Below, one piece after another: positions 1 to 8,295 of a stretch of 64,000 nt of DNA. How positions within the stretch are numbered: position 1 is the first letter of the stretch; each line of letters begins with the position of its first letter. The DNA comes from Paralteromonas sediminis (GTDB taxonomy: Bacteria; Pseudomonadota; Gammaproteobacteria; Enterobacterales; Alteromonadaceae): assembly GCF_003820355.1 (NCBI RefSeq), contig NZ_RPOK01000002.1, positions 496,001 to 560,000 on the forward strand, given 5' to 3'. A program made the translations under genes and the position numbers. The notes below the pieces were generated by a model. It searched no databases, had not been told where the DNA came from, and saw nothing but the letters and a program-made list of their open reading frames with translations.

Positions 1-84
1 GTCTTCATTATAGATAAGTGTTGCACTAGCAGACGCGCTAGCTATGAGTGACATGCTAAGCATAACAGTTCTAATTAGTTTCAT
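1..84 (-). CDS. exported protein, N-terminal fragment (runs off the window)
   Basis: Reading the minus strand from an ATG at 84 gives 28 codons to the window edge without a stop. The peptide starts with a Lys/Arg pair, then a hydrophobic stretch ending in a small-residue run (Ala-Ser-Ala-Ser-Ala), which is a typical Sec signal peptide with a probable cleavage site just before Thr-Leu. A GAGG ribosome-binding motif lies about 10 bases upstream of the ATG. The mature part is outside the window, so the function cannot be told. It is divergent from the ethylene-receptor-like kinase gene. Confidence 0.6.
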   Translation of the reverse strand, partial: MKLIRTVMLSMSLIASASASATLIYNED

Positions 85-188
85 TGTTTACATACCTCAA
101 AATTGTAATCAACCGTCACTAAGCATTTAATGTGCCAGATTTGTTAAATCTATAAATAACAATAGGATGAGGAGTGTTTATTGTTTAA

Positions 189-207
189 TTTTACACGGAG
201 TGTAAAA
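189..207. repeat. perfect inverted repeat, candidate operator
   Basis: TTTTACAC, a 3-base spacer, then GTGTAAAA form a perfect palindrome in the 284-base gap between the divergent exported-protein gene and the kinase gene. No T-run follows the stem on the plus strand, so an intrinsic terminator is less likely than a dimeric repressor site. The rest of the gap (85-368) shows AT-rich promoter-like DNA and no gene. Confidence 0.4.
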
Positions 208-368
208 AAAATAGACATCAGATGTATTGCAGGGGGGTGATAATAAATCAAACAATGCTGAGTGAATTACACTAAGGGTATTACATGTTTGTGCTATACC
301 TAAACTCAGATAACAAAAAACATCTAAGGACGATGTGAATGTTAGAGAGTTTTTTCCGAGGTGATTAT

Positions 369-3023
369 ATGCCCCATGGGCATTGTTACCTGTGGCAGCC
401 CCACATTTTACTGACCCATGTAGTATCCGACGCCTTGATTGCATTGGCCTATTTTTCTATTCCTTTTGGTATCATGCTGTTTGTCAGGGGCCGTTCGGAT
501 ATTAAAGATAACAGTGTTTTTGTCCTTTTTTCCTTGTTCATTGTGTTTTGCGGCATTACGCATTTGTTTGGCATTTGGACAATTTGGCAGGGAGTCTATG
601 GTATACACGGCATCAGTAAGGCGGCTACGGCTGTAGTGTCAATGCTAACAGCCATCTATGTGTTTAAGAATCTGCCTACGGCATTACAAATACCCTCGGT
701 CACGCAATTTCAAGGGGTGGTAAATAAACTTAACGTGCAGTCTAACGAAAACCAAGCCTTGTTGTCGCAGCTTGAAACACAACGCTTGGCACGTGTTATG
801 TTGGACTCTTTACCTGTAAGTGCGCTCTTGCTTGACGACCAAGGAAACATCAAACTGGGAAATCGCAACGTTGAGCGAGAATTTGCCATTGATACAGCGC
901 TGTTATCGAAAGGTAAGATGACAGACTTTTTTGTGCCTCAGAATGATGAATTTTATCAATCACTGTCTGTGTTTGGACGTTCAACGGATGACACTGAACT
1001 CTCTGTGTCTTTTGTTGGGGGGATTAAAGCAAGTAACGGCAATACAATCCCGGCTGAAATATCACTGACTAAAATTGATTATGCTGAATCCAACTTGCTA
1101 GTTGCTACCATCAAAAACCTCTCCGATCTCACCGAAATTAAAGAGGCACTGGCTGAATCTAAGTTAAGGTTAAAACGGGCAACAAGTGCCACTGAAGACG
1201 GTATTTTTGAATTTGACTTTGTTAACGGTACTTCCAGTTGCTCGGATACGTTGCGTACACTTCTAGGTACAGCAAAAGGTGAAAAACTAGGCTATCAGGA
1301 TCTCATAGAGCACATACACCCTGATTTCAGGCATCAAGTCCAGTCTGTCATTGATAACCATTGGAAAAACAAAGTGCCCTTTGAACAAGAGTATCTGGGA
1401 GAAAGTGCATCAGGGGAATATGCCTGGTTTCAAATTCGAGGGAATAGTTCTTTTACTGTAGAGGGGGAACCCAAGATACTCTCTGGCTCTGTTCGCTATA
1501 TTCAGAGCCAAAAAGAGACTGAGCGTTCTGAACGTCAGAAATCCAGTTTCCTTACTGCAATTTACGAGAGCCCAACCCAAGCCATTTGGGCAGCGGAATG
1601 CTTGCCAGACAATGAGTTTAAATTTGTAGAATACAATACAACAGCCCTCAAACGGTCTGGTGAAAATATCACCTTGGATATGATTTTAAATAAAACATTA
1701 ACGGAATTAAGTGGAGCAGTATTTCCGCCAAATGCTATTGAAAGGATAAGGACTAATTATGCTAAGTGCGCGTCAACAAAAAGACCACATAAATATACTG
1801 AACAATTAGAGGTAAATAGTGAACACTGGTATCAGACGAGTCTTTATCCGGTATTCGATGAACAAGATCGCGTCACCCATGTTATCGGCTCGGCTATTGA
1901 CATAACGGAACAAAAAAAGAATGAGCGTGCTTTAGATGAACAAAATGGATTGCTTGCCAGTATTATCAACAACTCAGTGTGTGGTCTTTATGTCTATGAT
2001 TTTGAAAAAGAGGCCAATATTCAGATAAATCAAAGGTACGTCGACATTCTTGGTTACAATTTAACTGAACTGAATACTATCGAAGATTTTATGGCACTTT
2101 TTCACCCAGATGATCGCGACCACGTGATAGCTCATATGGAAAAAGTACTGACGTCATCTCCCGAAGAATTAATACCATTAGAGTACCGTTTTTTACATAA
2201 AAAAGGGTATTGGGTGTGGTGTTACTCTTTCGACTCGGTCATAAAGCGGGGCCCTGATGGAAAAGCTGTTCAAATGTTGGGTACGTTTATTGACGTAACG
2301 GAGAAAAACAAGTTATTAAATCAACTAAGTGAATCTAATGCTTATCTCGAGCGATTTGCATTTGTTGCGTCTCATGATCTTCAAGAACCATTGCGTAAAA
2401 TAAGCTCGTTCTCGGAATCGTTAACCGATAGTTTGCAGAACAAGTTTGATTCGGAAGATGAGCGTTATCAACTCTCCAGAATAAACGATGCAGCCTTAAG
2501 AATGCGGCAAATGATCGAAGGTCTGTTGTCACTTTCTCGAATAAAAACAACGAAGCTTGATGTAGCATCGCATTCATTATCTGCCCTGATACAGGAAGCC
2601 ATCACGGATATCTCTATGTTGTTGGAGGATTCACAAGCGAATATTAAGTTAGACGTGGGCGATACTTATGTCGATGTTGACATAACTTTGTTCAAGCAGG
2701 TTGTGCAAAACTTAATCCAAAATGCGGTAAAATTTGTAGCAAAAGAGACAAAACCTGTTATTACTATAAGTAGTCGTGTCACGGTTGGCTTTATTATTGT
2801 TGAATTTGCAGATAACGGCATTGGTATAGACCCAAAGAATGCGAACGCAATTTTTGAGCCGTTTAGACGATTGCACAGGCGCGAAGAATACAGCGGCAGC
2901 GGTATAGGATTGGCCATTGTAAAGCAAATTGTGCTGGTTCATGGAGGCAGCATCGAATGTTTCAGCAATAGGGAACAAGGTGCAACGTTTGTTGTAGCAA
3001 TACCACGGAGGTTACATGCCTAA
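369..3023 (+). CDS. ethylene-receptor-like membrane histidine kinase (EBD-4xPAS-HisKA-HATPase)
   Basis: Predicted inner-membrane sensor kinase of 884 aa. Residues 1-110 are three hydrophobic segments that align without gaps to the ethylene-binding domain of plant ETR1 and cyanobacterial Etr1: Asp21, Tyr28, Ile31, Pro32, Phe57, Ile58, Cys61 and His65 sit at a constant offset of 4 from ETR1 Asp25, Tyr32, Ile35, Pro36, Phe61, Ile62, Cys65 and His69, the last two being the copper ligands. A short coiled stretch is followed by about four PAS-like units (near 140-250, 275-380, 390-510, 525-645), a HisKA domain with His669 in a SHDLQEP box, and an HATPase domain with the N box near 784 and a DNGIGI box from 815. 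The start at 369 is preferred over an upstream in-frame ATG at 339 because CGAGG lies 7 bases before it and the protein then begins as family members do (MPHGHCYLW). It overlaps the next response-regulator gene by 8 bases. Ligand specificity is inferred. Confidence 0.88.
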   Translation: MPHGHCYLWQPHILLTHVVSDALIALAYFSIPFGIMLFVRGRSDIKDNSVFVLFSLFIVFCGITHLFGIWTIWQGVYGIHGISKAATAVVSMLTAIYVFKNLPTALQIPSVTQFQGVVNKLNVQSNENQALLSQLETQRLARVMLDSLPVSALLLDDQGNIKLGNRNVEREFAIDTALLSKGKMTDFFVPQNDEFYQSLSVFGRSTDDTELSVSFVGGIKASNGNTIPAEISLTKIDYAESNLLVATIKNLSDLTEIKEALAESKLRLKRATSATEDGIFEFDFVNGTSSCSDTLRTLLGTAKGEKLGYQDLIEHIHPDFRHQVQSVIDNHWKNKVPFEQEYLGESASGEYAWFQIRGNSSFTVEGEPKILSGSVRYIQSQKETERSERQKSSFLTAIYESPTQAIWAAECLPDNEFKFVEYNTTALKRSGENITLDMILNKTLTELSGAVFPPNAIERIRTNYAKCASTKRPHKYTEQLEVNSEHWYQTSLYPVFDEQDRVTHVIGSAIDITEQKKNERALDEQNGLLASIINNSVCGLYVYDFEKEANIQINQRYVDILGYNLTELNTIEDFMALFHPDDRDHVIAHMEKVLTSSPEELIPLEYRFLHKKGYWVWCYSFDSVIKRGPDGKAVQMLGTFIDVTEKNKLLNQLSESNAYLERFAFVASHDLQEPLRKISSFSESLTDSLQNKFDSEDERYQLSRINDAALRMRQMIEGLLSLSRIKTTKLDVASHSLSALIQEAITDISMLLEDSQANIKLDVGDTYVDVDITLFKQVVQNLIQNAVKFVAKETKPVITISSRVTVGFIIVEFADNGIGIDPKNANAIFEPFRRLHRREEYSGSGIGLAIVKQIVLVHGGSIECFSNREQGATFVVAIPRRLHA

Positions 3024-3426
3024 AATAATAATTGTTGATGATGACGACGATGACATCTACTTTTTTAAGAAAGCTTGTCAGCAAGTTAGTCCGCCACCCA
3101 ACGTTGAAACACTAAATGACGGCAGCGAACTTCTTGAGTTCATTGAGCAGGGAAAGGCTGATAATTCGGTCATTTTACTAGATTTAAATATGCCCAACAT
3201 GGGAGGATTTGATGTTCTGCGCAGTTTGAATGCGTCAGACAACGTCAACCATCTTGTGATTGTCACTTACTCTACCTCAACGAATCCTTCTGATGTCAGG
3301 CAGTGCTACGAGCTGGGTGTGAAGTCTTACATAACAAAACCAGATAGCAATGGCGAGCTAGCTAAACTGGTGTCTACACTTTGTCAGTATTGGTTTGAAT
3401 ATAACCATGCACCATTGAGCACATAA
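3016..3426 (+). CDS. single-domain CheY/Rcp1-like response regulator
   Basis: A 136-aa stand-alone receiver domain. It opens with a beta strand followed by a run of six aspartates (the metal-binding acidic pocket), has the phosphoacceptor Asp56 in VILLDLNMP, a Thr/Ser switch region near residue 86 and the conserved Lys of TKPD near residue 109. There is no output domain, as in regulators of the Rcp1 type that partner phytochrome-like PAS kinases. The start overlaps the kinase stop by 8 bases and has GGAGG 5 bases upstream, so the two are translationally coupled. It very likely receives phosphate from the kinase just upstream, either as a shuttle or to interact with another protein. Confidence 0.9.
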   Translation: MPKIIIVDDDDDDIYFFKKACQQVSPPPNVETLNDGSELLEFIEQGKADNSVILLDLNMPNMGGFDVLRSLNASDNVNHLVIVTYSTSTNPSDVRQCYELGVKSYITKPDSNGELAKLVSTLCQYWFEYNHAPLST

Positions 3427-3429
3427 GCA

Positions 3430-4353
3430 ATGAATGCTACTAAACCAACCATTTCTGTTTTCATCGTCGATGACGATAGTGATGATGTTTATATTGTTAA
3501 ACAGATACTCAAAGACGACGCTACGGTAAATTTCAGCCTAACCCATTTCTATTCTATTGAAGAAATCACAGAAGCCATAGGTAAAGAGTCCTGCGATGTA
3601 ATATTGTTGGACCTTGGTCTGTCGCAAACCAAAGGTTTAGATTCACTTAAACACCTAAACGAGCAGCAATTTGATATTCCTGCCATTGTGTTAACGGGGT
3701 TTGATGAGGAAGAGTTTGGTGAAGAAGCTATTAAACTAGGCGCTCAGGACTACATTCCAAAAGCTGAGTTGCGCGGGACACTTTTGAGGCGAGTAATCCG
3801 CTTTACACTTGAACGTTACAAGTTAGTGGCTGAACTTAAGCGTTTGAGCCAAAAAGACTCACTGACTTCGTTAAGTAACAAGAATGCTTTTCATCAGTGT
3901 CTGAAAACAGCATACGAACGTTTGAAGCGGTATGGCCAACCCTTTTCATTGATGTTTATAGACTTGGACGACTTTAAACCCATCAACGACTCTTTTGGCC
4001 ATGCATTCGGGGATGAGGTGTTAAGGATAATAGGGCAACGGTTAGTGTCTTTTGGCCGCACTACAGATTGCATTGCCAGAGTAGGTGGTGATGAATTTGC
4101 TATTATTTTGCCAAATTTAACAGATAAAGTTGCCTTGGAAAACACCGCAGTAAGCAAGCTGCATCTTTTGCGTCAGCCTATTATTATTGATACAGAAGAT
4201 GGCCCAGAAGAAGTGCACATCGGCGCCAGTATCGGAATAGCCATACCAGATGCAAGCGCCGACTCTCCCAAAAGCGTGTTAGAAAATGCTGACAAAGCTA
4301 TGTATGAAGCTAAATCTAATGGTGGCAATAAGGTTGCTTTTTACCTCAATTAA
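3430..4353 (+). CDS. response regulator with diguanylate cyclase (REC-GGDEF) output
   Basis: A 307-aa cytoplasmic protein that should convert two GTP to cyclic di-GMP. Residues 8-125 form a receiver with acidic residues DDDSDD and phosphoacceptor Asp61; residues about 140-305 form a GGDEF domain with an intact GGDEF signature at 219-223 and an RxxD product-inhibition I-site (Arg210-Asp213) exactly five residues before it. The start lies 3 bases after the preceding regulator's stop, so kinase, regulator and cyclase look like one operon, giving the ethylene-receptor-like kinase a c-di-GMP output. The 3' end overlaps the convergent MscS gene by 8 bases. Confidence 0.93.
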   Translation: MNATKPTISVFIVDDDSDDVYIVKQILKDDATVNFSLTHFYSIEEITEAIGKESCDVILLDLGLSQTKGLDSLKHLNEQQFDIPAIVLTGFDEEEFGEEAIKLGAQDYIPKAELRGTLLRRVIRFTLERYKLVAELKRLSQKDSLTSLSNKNAFHQCLKTAYERLKRYGQPFSLMFIDLDDFKPINDSFGHAFGDEVLRIIGQRLVSFGRTTDCIARVGGDEFAIILPNLTDKVALENTAVSKLHLLRQPIIIDTEDGPEEVHIGASIGIAIPDASADSPKSVLENADKAMYEAKSNGGNKVAFYLN

Positions 4354-5197
4354 TTGGTTTGTCTTGGGTGGTCATTTGCGCGGCGAACTTTTCATACCAC
4401 ATTTGCATAAAGGCTTTAGTGATCTTTTGTTCTAATTCTATTGCACGCTCAGTAGGGCAAAATATGGTAATGGTAACCACTGTACCGCCTATGTCGTTGG
4501 TTTTTACCTCCAGCAAAGGTTCAGGACCGGCAATATGAACCTCTAAGCGTCGTTCAAGCATTTGGTTGTAACGAACAGCTACATCATAGAAGTCTTCGCA
4601 ATAACCCAGCGCTGTGTCATACAGCTGATCTAAAAAGGCGTGAACATTTACGCTGTGATCGCGTGCGATTTCAAACCTATGACTTACGTATCTCTTGTGA
4701 AAGTTTAAATTTTTAATAGGAAGCGTGATCAGCTTATTATTGGGTATGAACAGGGTTTGGCCAGTATATTCGTATGTATGTGGATCGACTTCCAGCAGGG
4801 TGCTTTTAATCCAGTCGGTGGCAGCCACCTCGCCAACGGCATTTTCAACCTGAATCCAATCTCCAATACGAAAAGGCCTTGTTGATATGAGATAAAAGAA
4901 GCCTATAACGCACTGTATGAATTCTCTGGTTGCCAGCACAATTGCAACGGAGAATGCGGCTATGGATAGCGCAAAGTTTTGTAGTTCACCTGCCCACAAC
5001 CCTAAGAGTACGACAAGAATAATAAAGTTGAGGAAGTTTTTTATATTATTGACGAAATCCCGCTTGTCTTTCCCTTTACTTTTTGCAAATGATCTTACCC
5101 ATTTAACCAACACCGTCTTAACAACAAAAATTGAAAAAACGGAGGCTACTGTGATCACTATTTTATGATCTAAAAATAAAGCAATAAGGTCTTGCAC
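4346..5197 (-). CDS. MscS-family small-conductance mechanosensitive channel
   Basis: A 283-aa inner-membrane protein with about three membrane segments in the first 120 residues, then the MscS beta domain (the RPFRIGDWIQV segment near 125-135 and the Thr-Leu-Phe-Ile-Pro-Asn-Asn segment) and a soluble C-terminal domain. Such channels release osmolytes on hypo-osmotic shock. The pore helix region (around ALSIAAFSVAIVLATREF) is less glycine-rich than that of E. coli MscS, so gating may differ. The start is GTG, supported by AAGGGG 5 bases upstream. It lies just downstream of mgtE on the same strand with 36 bases between them. Confidence 0.85.
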   Translation of the reverse strand: MQDLIALFLDHKIVITVASVFSIFVVKTVLVKWVRSFAKSKGKDKRDFVNNIKNFLNFIILVVLLGLWAGELQNFALSIAAFSVAIVLATREFIQCVIGFFYLISTRPFRIGDWIQVENAVGEVAATDWIKSTLLEVDPHTYEYTGQTLFIPNNKLITLPIKNLNFHKRYVSHRFEIARDHSVNVHAFLDQLYDTALGYCEDFYDVAVRYNQMLERRLEVHIAGPEPLLEVKTNDIGGTVVTITIFCPTERAIELEQKITKAFMQMWYEKFAAQMTTQDKPIN

Positions 5198-5233
5198 GTC
5201 ACCCCTTTAATACAATTGCGAACCAAACTGGTA

Positions 5234-6571
5234 TTACAACAAAAAAACTGTGCCTAAACCAAGAAAAGTTACAAAACCAACGATATCCGTAACCGTAGTG
5301 AGTATGACAGACCCAGAAAGAGCAGGGTCTAATTTTAGCTTTGACAGCACAACGGGCAGAAAAACACCCGAAAGAGCGGCTGCAATAATATTAAGTAGTA
5401 TTGCTAGCCCGATAACCAGACCTAACATGGCGTTGCTGAACCAAATAAACGCTACAAATCCAATAACACCCGCCCAAATGACACCATTTAATGCTCCCAC
5501 TCTGAGTTCTTTGTTTAATAAAGCCTTTCGGTTAGCGTCAGTGACCTGACCAAGTGCTAGCCCTCTAACAATGAGTGTCAGAGTTTGACTACCTGCAATC
5601 CCTCCCATACTGGCCACTACTGGCATCAAAACAGCAAGTGCCACGACTTGTTGCAGTGTTGCTTCAAATAAGCCAATAAACCAAGACGCCAAAAATGCAG
5701 TAACGAGATTGATGCCCAGCCAAATTGCACGTCCCTGGGCACTTTTGCGAACGGGAGAAAATAAATCTTCGTTTTCATCCATTCCAGCGGATGCCATGAC
5801 TTGTCGCTCGTGATATTCATCAATCAATTCACAGGCAGATGCAATATCGACACGGCCCAATAGAATATTGTTTTCATCAAGCACAGGAATAGCGGTAAAT
5901 CCAGAACGTTGAACTGTCTTAGCAGCAACCACACCGACATCCTCAGCCTTAACTACATCAATGAAAGGCTCTGCTAATTCAACCAGTTTTAAATGCTCAG
6001 GCGCACCAAATACACGCGTCAGTCGAACAGCGGCAGAAAACTGACCAGCTCGGTTCACCAGAAATATACAATCTGTCAGTCGTGGTACCGTGCGGCGGAT
6101 CAGTCTCATTGCGTCTTTGGTATCAGCGTTTATAGGGAGTGTTAAAACGTCATGGGTTAGCCAGTGACCAATTTGCTCTTCTGCGTATTGACTGGCATCT
6201 TTAAAATATTCATGTTGCTGCTTATCCATAGCAGCAAGGGCTTTGTCAACCAGACTATCTGGTAAAGAATCGGCAAGTTCAAGGAGAGTTTCAGCATCTA
6301 TACCTGTAAATAGCGCATCCCACCGTTCAGGTTCTGTGGTAGCAATCAATACCTCACGAGGATCACTGCGCATCTCGACAAGAACCTGCACTTTCTTGTG
6401 GTCAGGTACTAATTGCCATGCATCCACACGCTGATTAACAGGCAAAGATTCCAACAGTAATCCAATACTGGTGGTATCTTCAGAAATCATAATCTGTGCA
6501 ACTGATGCTGAATCATCATGCAAAGGTGCACTGACGACCTCTTCAATAAGTTCGGAAAGCGGCTCCGCCAT
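5234..6571 (-). CDS. mgtE: magnesium transporter MgtE
   Basis: A 445-aa Mg2+ channel of the MgtE family. Domain order is typical: a cytoplasmic helical N domain (about 20-130), two CBS domains (about 135-255) that sense intracellular Mg2+, a connecting helix, and five membrane helices from about 285. The pore signature appears as PVVASMGGIAGSQ (family usual MGGNAGNQ, so the first Asn is Ile here), and the last-helix motif LDPALSGS...TDIVGF keeps the Asp residues expected at the pore. GGAG lies 5 bases before the ATG. The gene is followed by an MscS channel on the same strand, both membrane ion functions. Confidence 0.95.
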   Translation of the reverse strand: MAEPLSELIEEVVSAPLHDDSASVAQIMISEDTTSIGLLLESLPVNQRVDAWQLVPDHKKVQVLVEMRSDPREVLIATTEPERWDALFTGIDAETLLELADSLPDSLVDKALAAMDKQQHEYFKDASQYAEEQIGHWLTHDVLTLPINADTKDAMRLIRRTVPRLTDCIFLVNRAGQFSAAVRLTRVFGAPEHLKLVELAEPFIDVVKAEDVGVVAAKTVQRSGFTAIPVLDENNILLGRVDIASACELIDEYHERQVMASAGMDENEDLFSPVRKSAQGRAIWLGINLVTAFLASWFIGLFEATLQQVVALAVLMPVVASMGGIAGSQTLTLIVRGLALGQVTDANRKALLNKELRVGALNGVIWAGVIGFVAFIWFSNAMLGLVIGLAILLNIIAAALSGVFLPVVLSKLKLDPALSGSVILTTVTDIVGFVTFLGLGTVFLL

Positions 6572-6668
6572 AACAGCTCCTTACCGTAAAACGATACTCT
6601 TTATATACTATAAGGGCTGATGGCTTTTTTCTGTATAAATCTTTGCGGGTTAGTTCGGAAGGATTGAA

Positions 6669-6691
6669 GGCAGTGGTGGTTGAACACTGCC
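6669..6691 (-). terminator. hairpin downstream of the 45-aa protein gene, possible terminator
   Basis: GGCAGTG and CACTGCC form a 7-bp GC-rich stem with a 9-base loop, just after the minus-strand stop at 6699. Reading the minus strand, only a weak TT run follows, so termination is plausible but not strong. Confidence 0.35.
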
Positions 6692-6698
6692 ATTTAAT

Positions 6699-6836
6699 TT
6701 ATTCGTGTGTTGTGCGTAGTTTGTCTTTTCGTTTTTGTTCAACTTTACGCTGACGCTTCTGAGAGTCACGCTTGTGGTTCACAGCACTACTGTCGTCTGC
6801 CCATTCGTTTTTGTTGAATCGAAAATCTTTACCCAT
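6699..6836 (-). CDS. small highly basic protein, 45 aa, unknown function
   Basis: An ATG at 6836 opens a 45-codon frame ending TAA at 6699, with CCGGAG about 9 bases upstream. The product begins MGKDFRFNKNEW and its second half is a charged stretch dense in Lys, Arg and Gln, likely a single helix; it has no membrane segment. Size, charge and a good ribosome-binding site support a real gene. Small basic proteins of this look are commonly annotated as hypothetical in Alteromonadales. It lies between mgtE (same strand, downstream) and the divergent maoP. Nucleic-acid or ribosome binding would fit the charge but is not shown. Confidence 0.6.
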   Translation of the reverse strand: MGKDFRFNKNEWADDSSAVNHKRDSQKRQRKVEQKRKDKLRTTHE

Positions 6837-6980
6837 TTCCAAATCTCCGGTTATACACGCGCGGATGTTATCGCTCATCGGTCAAACTAATAAAACAAAT
6901 ATTTTTGTTCTTGACGATAAAATTTTTGCGTTTTCCACCAGCAGAAGTATCCGTTAAAAAGCAGCTGTTACTTCTAACTA

Positions 6981-7352
6981 ATGGTGCAAATTGCGATGAA
7001 TGGCTTTAGACAGACATCAAAAACGTTCTTAGATGCAAAAAACTATCCAAGGGGTTTCAAAAAAAGTGGAGACTTTAGTATCGCTGAGTCTGATATCCTC
7101 TCTCAGCTTGGTGTCACGTTAGAAGGGCTATCTAATGGTTCTCTTCAACCAGAATCAGAGGAAGAATTACGTCTGGTAAGTGTTTTACAGGGGCAGGCTG
7201 AAGCAGAGTCTAAAGTAGAAAAGACGTGGTTGAAATATAAGAAGCTCACGCTAACACCACGAAAGTTCTACACCCTTTACAGCTCTAATCGTTCAGTAAC
7301 GACCGACGATGACTTTGAAGAAGACACTGTTTTAGATTATGACGATGCCTAA
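6981..7352 (+). CDS. maoP: MaoP (DUF413/YifE) chromosome macrodomain protein
   Basis: A 123-aa soluble protein of the DUF413 family. Its core (FLDAKNYPRGFKKSGDF, residues about 16-32) matches E. coli MaoP/YifE (FFDNKHYPRGFSRHGDF), and the ending has the same pattern of a Lys-Phe-Tyr-Thr-Leu segment followed by an acidic tail. In E. coli MaoP acts with the nearby maoS site to organise the Ori macrodomain. An ATG at 6996 would also fit family length; neither start has a strong ribosome-binding site. As in E. coli it sits beside an hdfR-like LysR gene, though there the two are divergent and here they are in tandem. Confidence 0.85.
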   Translation: MVQIAMNGFRQTSKTFLDAKNYPRGFKKSGDFSIAESDILSQLGVTLEGLSNGSLQPESEEELRLVSVLQGQAEAESKVEKTWLKYKKLTLTPRKFYTLYSSNRSVTTDDDFEEDTVLDYDDA

Positions 7353-7425
7353 TTGCCATAAACCTTGAATTCTTATGTGATTAAGCGTCATTATTGCACT
7401 TTGATTCTTTAAAAGAACATCGGCA

Positions 7426-8292
7426 ATGGATGTACGCTTTTTCAATACCTTTATAGAAGTCGCTAAAACAAAACACTTTGGCAAAGCAGCGGAAAATCTC
7501 TATCTGACACAATCAGCGGTAAGTGCCAGAATCAAACAGTTGGAAGAATATTTTAACGCGCCGTTGTTCATAAGAGAGCGGCACAGTATACGTCTGACAA
7601 GTACCGGCGAGAGGTTATTGCCGTTTGCCGAGTCTATGGTGGTAACCTTAAACGATGCGCGGCGCGCGTTGCAGGAAGTCGATGTTCAACTCTTGTCAAC
7701 CGCCGCGACATCCAATGCGTGGCATCTTTTATTCTCTCATTTATATGCAGCTACAAATCATCACTTCCCTGAACTAACCTTAAAAAGTGACGTGGTAAAC
7801 ACAGAACAACTTTCCCGGCAGCTTCATGAAAGAACTGTAGACATCGTGTTTAGCCTTGAAAAAATCAAGTCTGACGATGCAGAAACATTGTGCATTGGAA
7901 ACCTAGAATTGGGGCTGTATCATACCCATGACGCTGATCCAGCAGAAGCGCTGAATAACTTAATTCACATTAATTGGGGTGATAAAATAAGTGCTTTGTT
8001 ATTTGGTGAATTCCCTAAACTCAGGCAGGCCTGTTTCAGTACTTCTTCCATCGCGCTCGGTCTGCAAGTGCTCAATCAGCGAGAATGCGCAAGTATTGTG
8101 CTTCCACACAATATTGCGACTTCCGTTACGCATCCACAAGGTCAACTTATAAAAGCGCAACCTATTAGCGGCTACCTTTCTTTGTATGTCTCGCGTTTAA
8201 AAAATGCACAGCACTCAGCGTTAGATGATATTTTCCAGTTTTATGCCAGTCCACTCACATACTCAACCCTCTTTCAGATGACTCAGGAGTAA
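7426..8292 (+). CDS. hdfR: LysR-family regulator, HdfR-like
   Basis: A 288-aa LysR-type transcription factor. Residues 1-60 form the winged helix-turn-helix (FGKAAENLYLTQSAVSARIKQLE), very like E. coli HdfR, and residues about 90-285 form the effector-binding fold, which is weakly conserved. HdfR in E. coli represses the flagellar master operon and lies next to maoP; the same neighbour here supports orthology. The stop is only 3 bases before the next gene, whose AGGAG ribosome-binding site lies inside the hdfR 3' end, so the GNAT-nitrilase gene is probably co-transcribed. Targets in this organism are unknown. Confidence 0.8.
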   Translation: MDVRFFNTFIEVAKTKHFGKAAENLYLTQSAVSARIKQLEEYFNAPLFIRERHSIRLTSTGERLLPFAESMVVTLNDARRALQEVDVQLLSTAATSNAWHLLFSHLYAATNHHFPELTLKSDVVNTEQLSRQLHERTVDIVFSLEKIKSDDAETLCIGNLELGLYHTHDADPAEALNNLIHINWGDKISALLFGEFPKLRQACFSTSSIALGLQVLNQRECASIVLPHNIATSVTHPQGQLIKAQPISGYLSLYVSRLKNAQHSALDDIFQFYASPLTYSTLFQMTQE

Positions 8293-8295
8293 GCC

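Noticed and set aside
178-636. Overlapping frames on both strands at the start of the sensor kinase
   Set aside because: They are shadows of the ethylene-receptor-like coding sequence or of AT-rich leader DNA, with no motif or ribosome-binding site.
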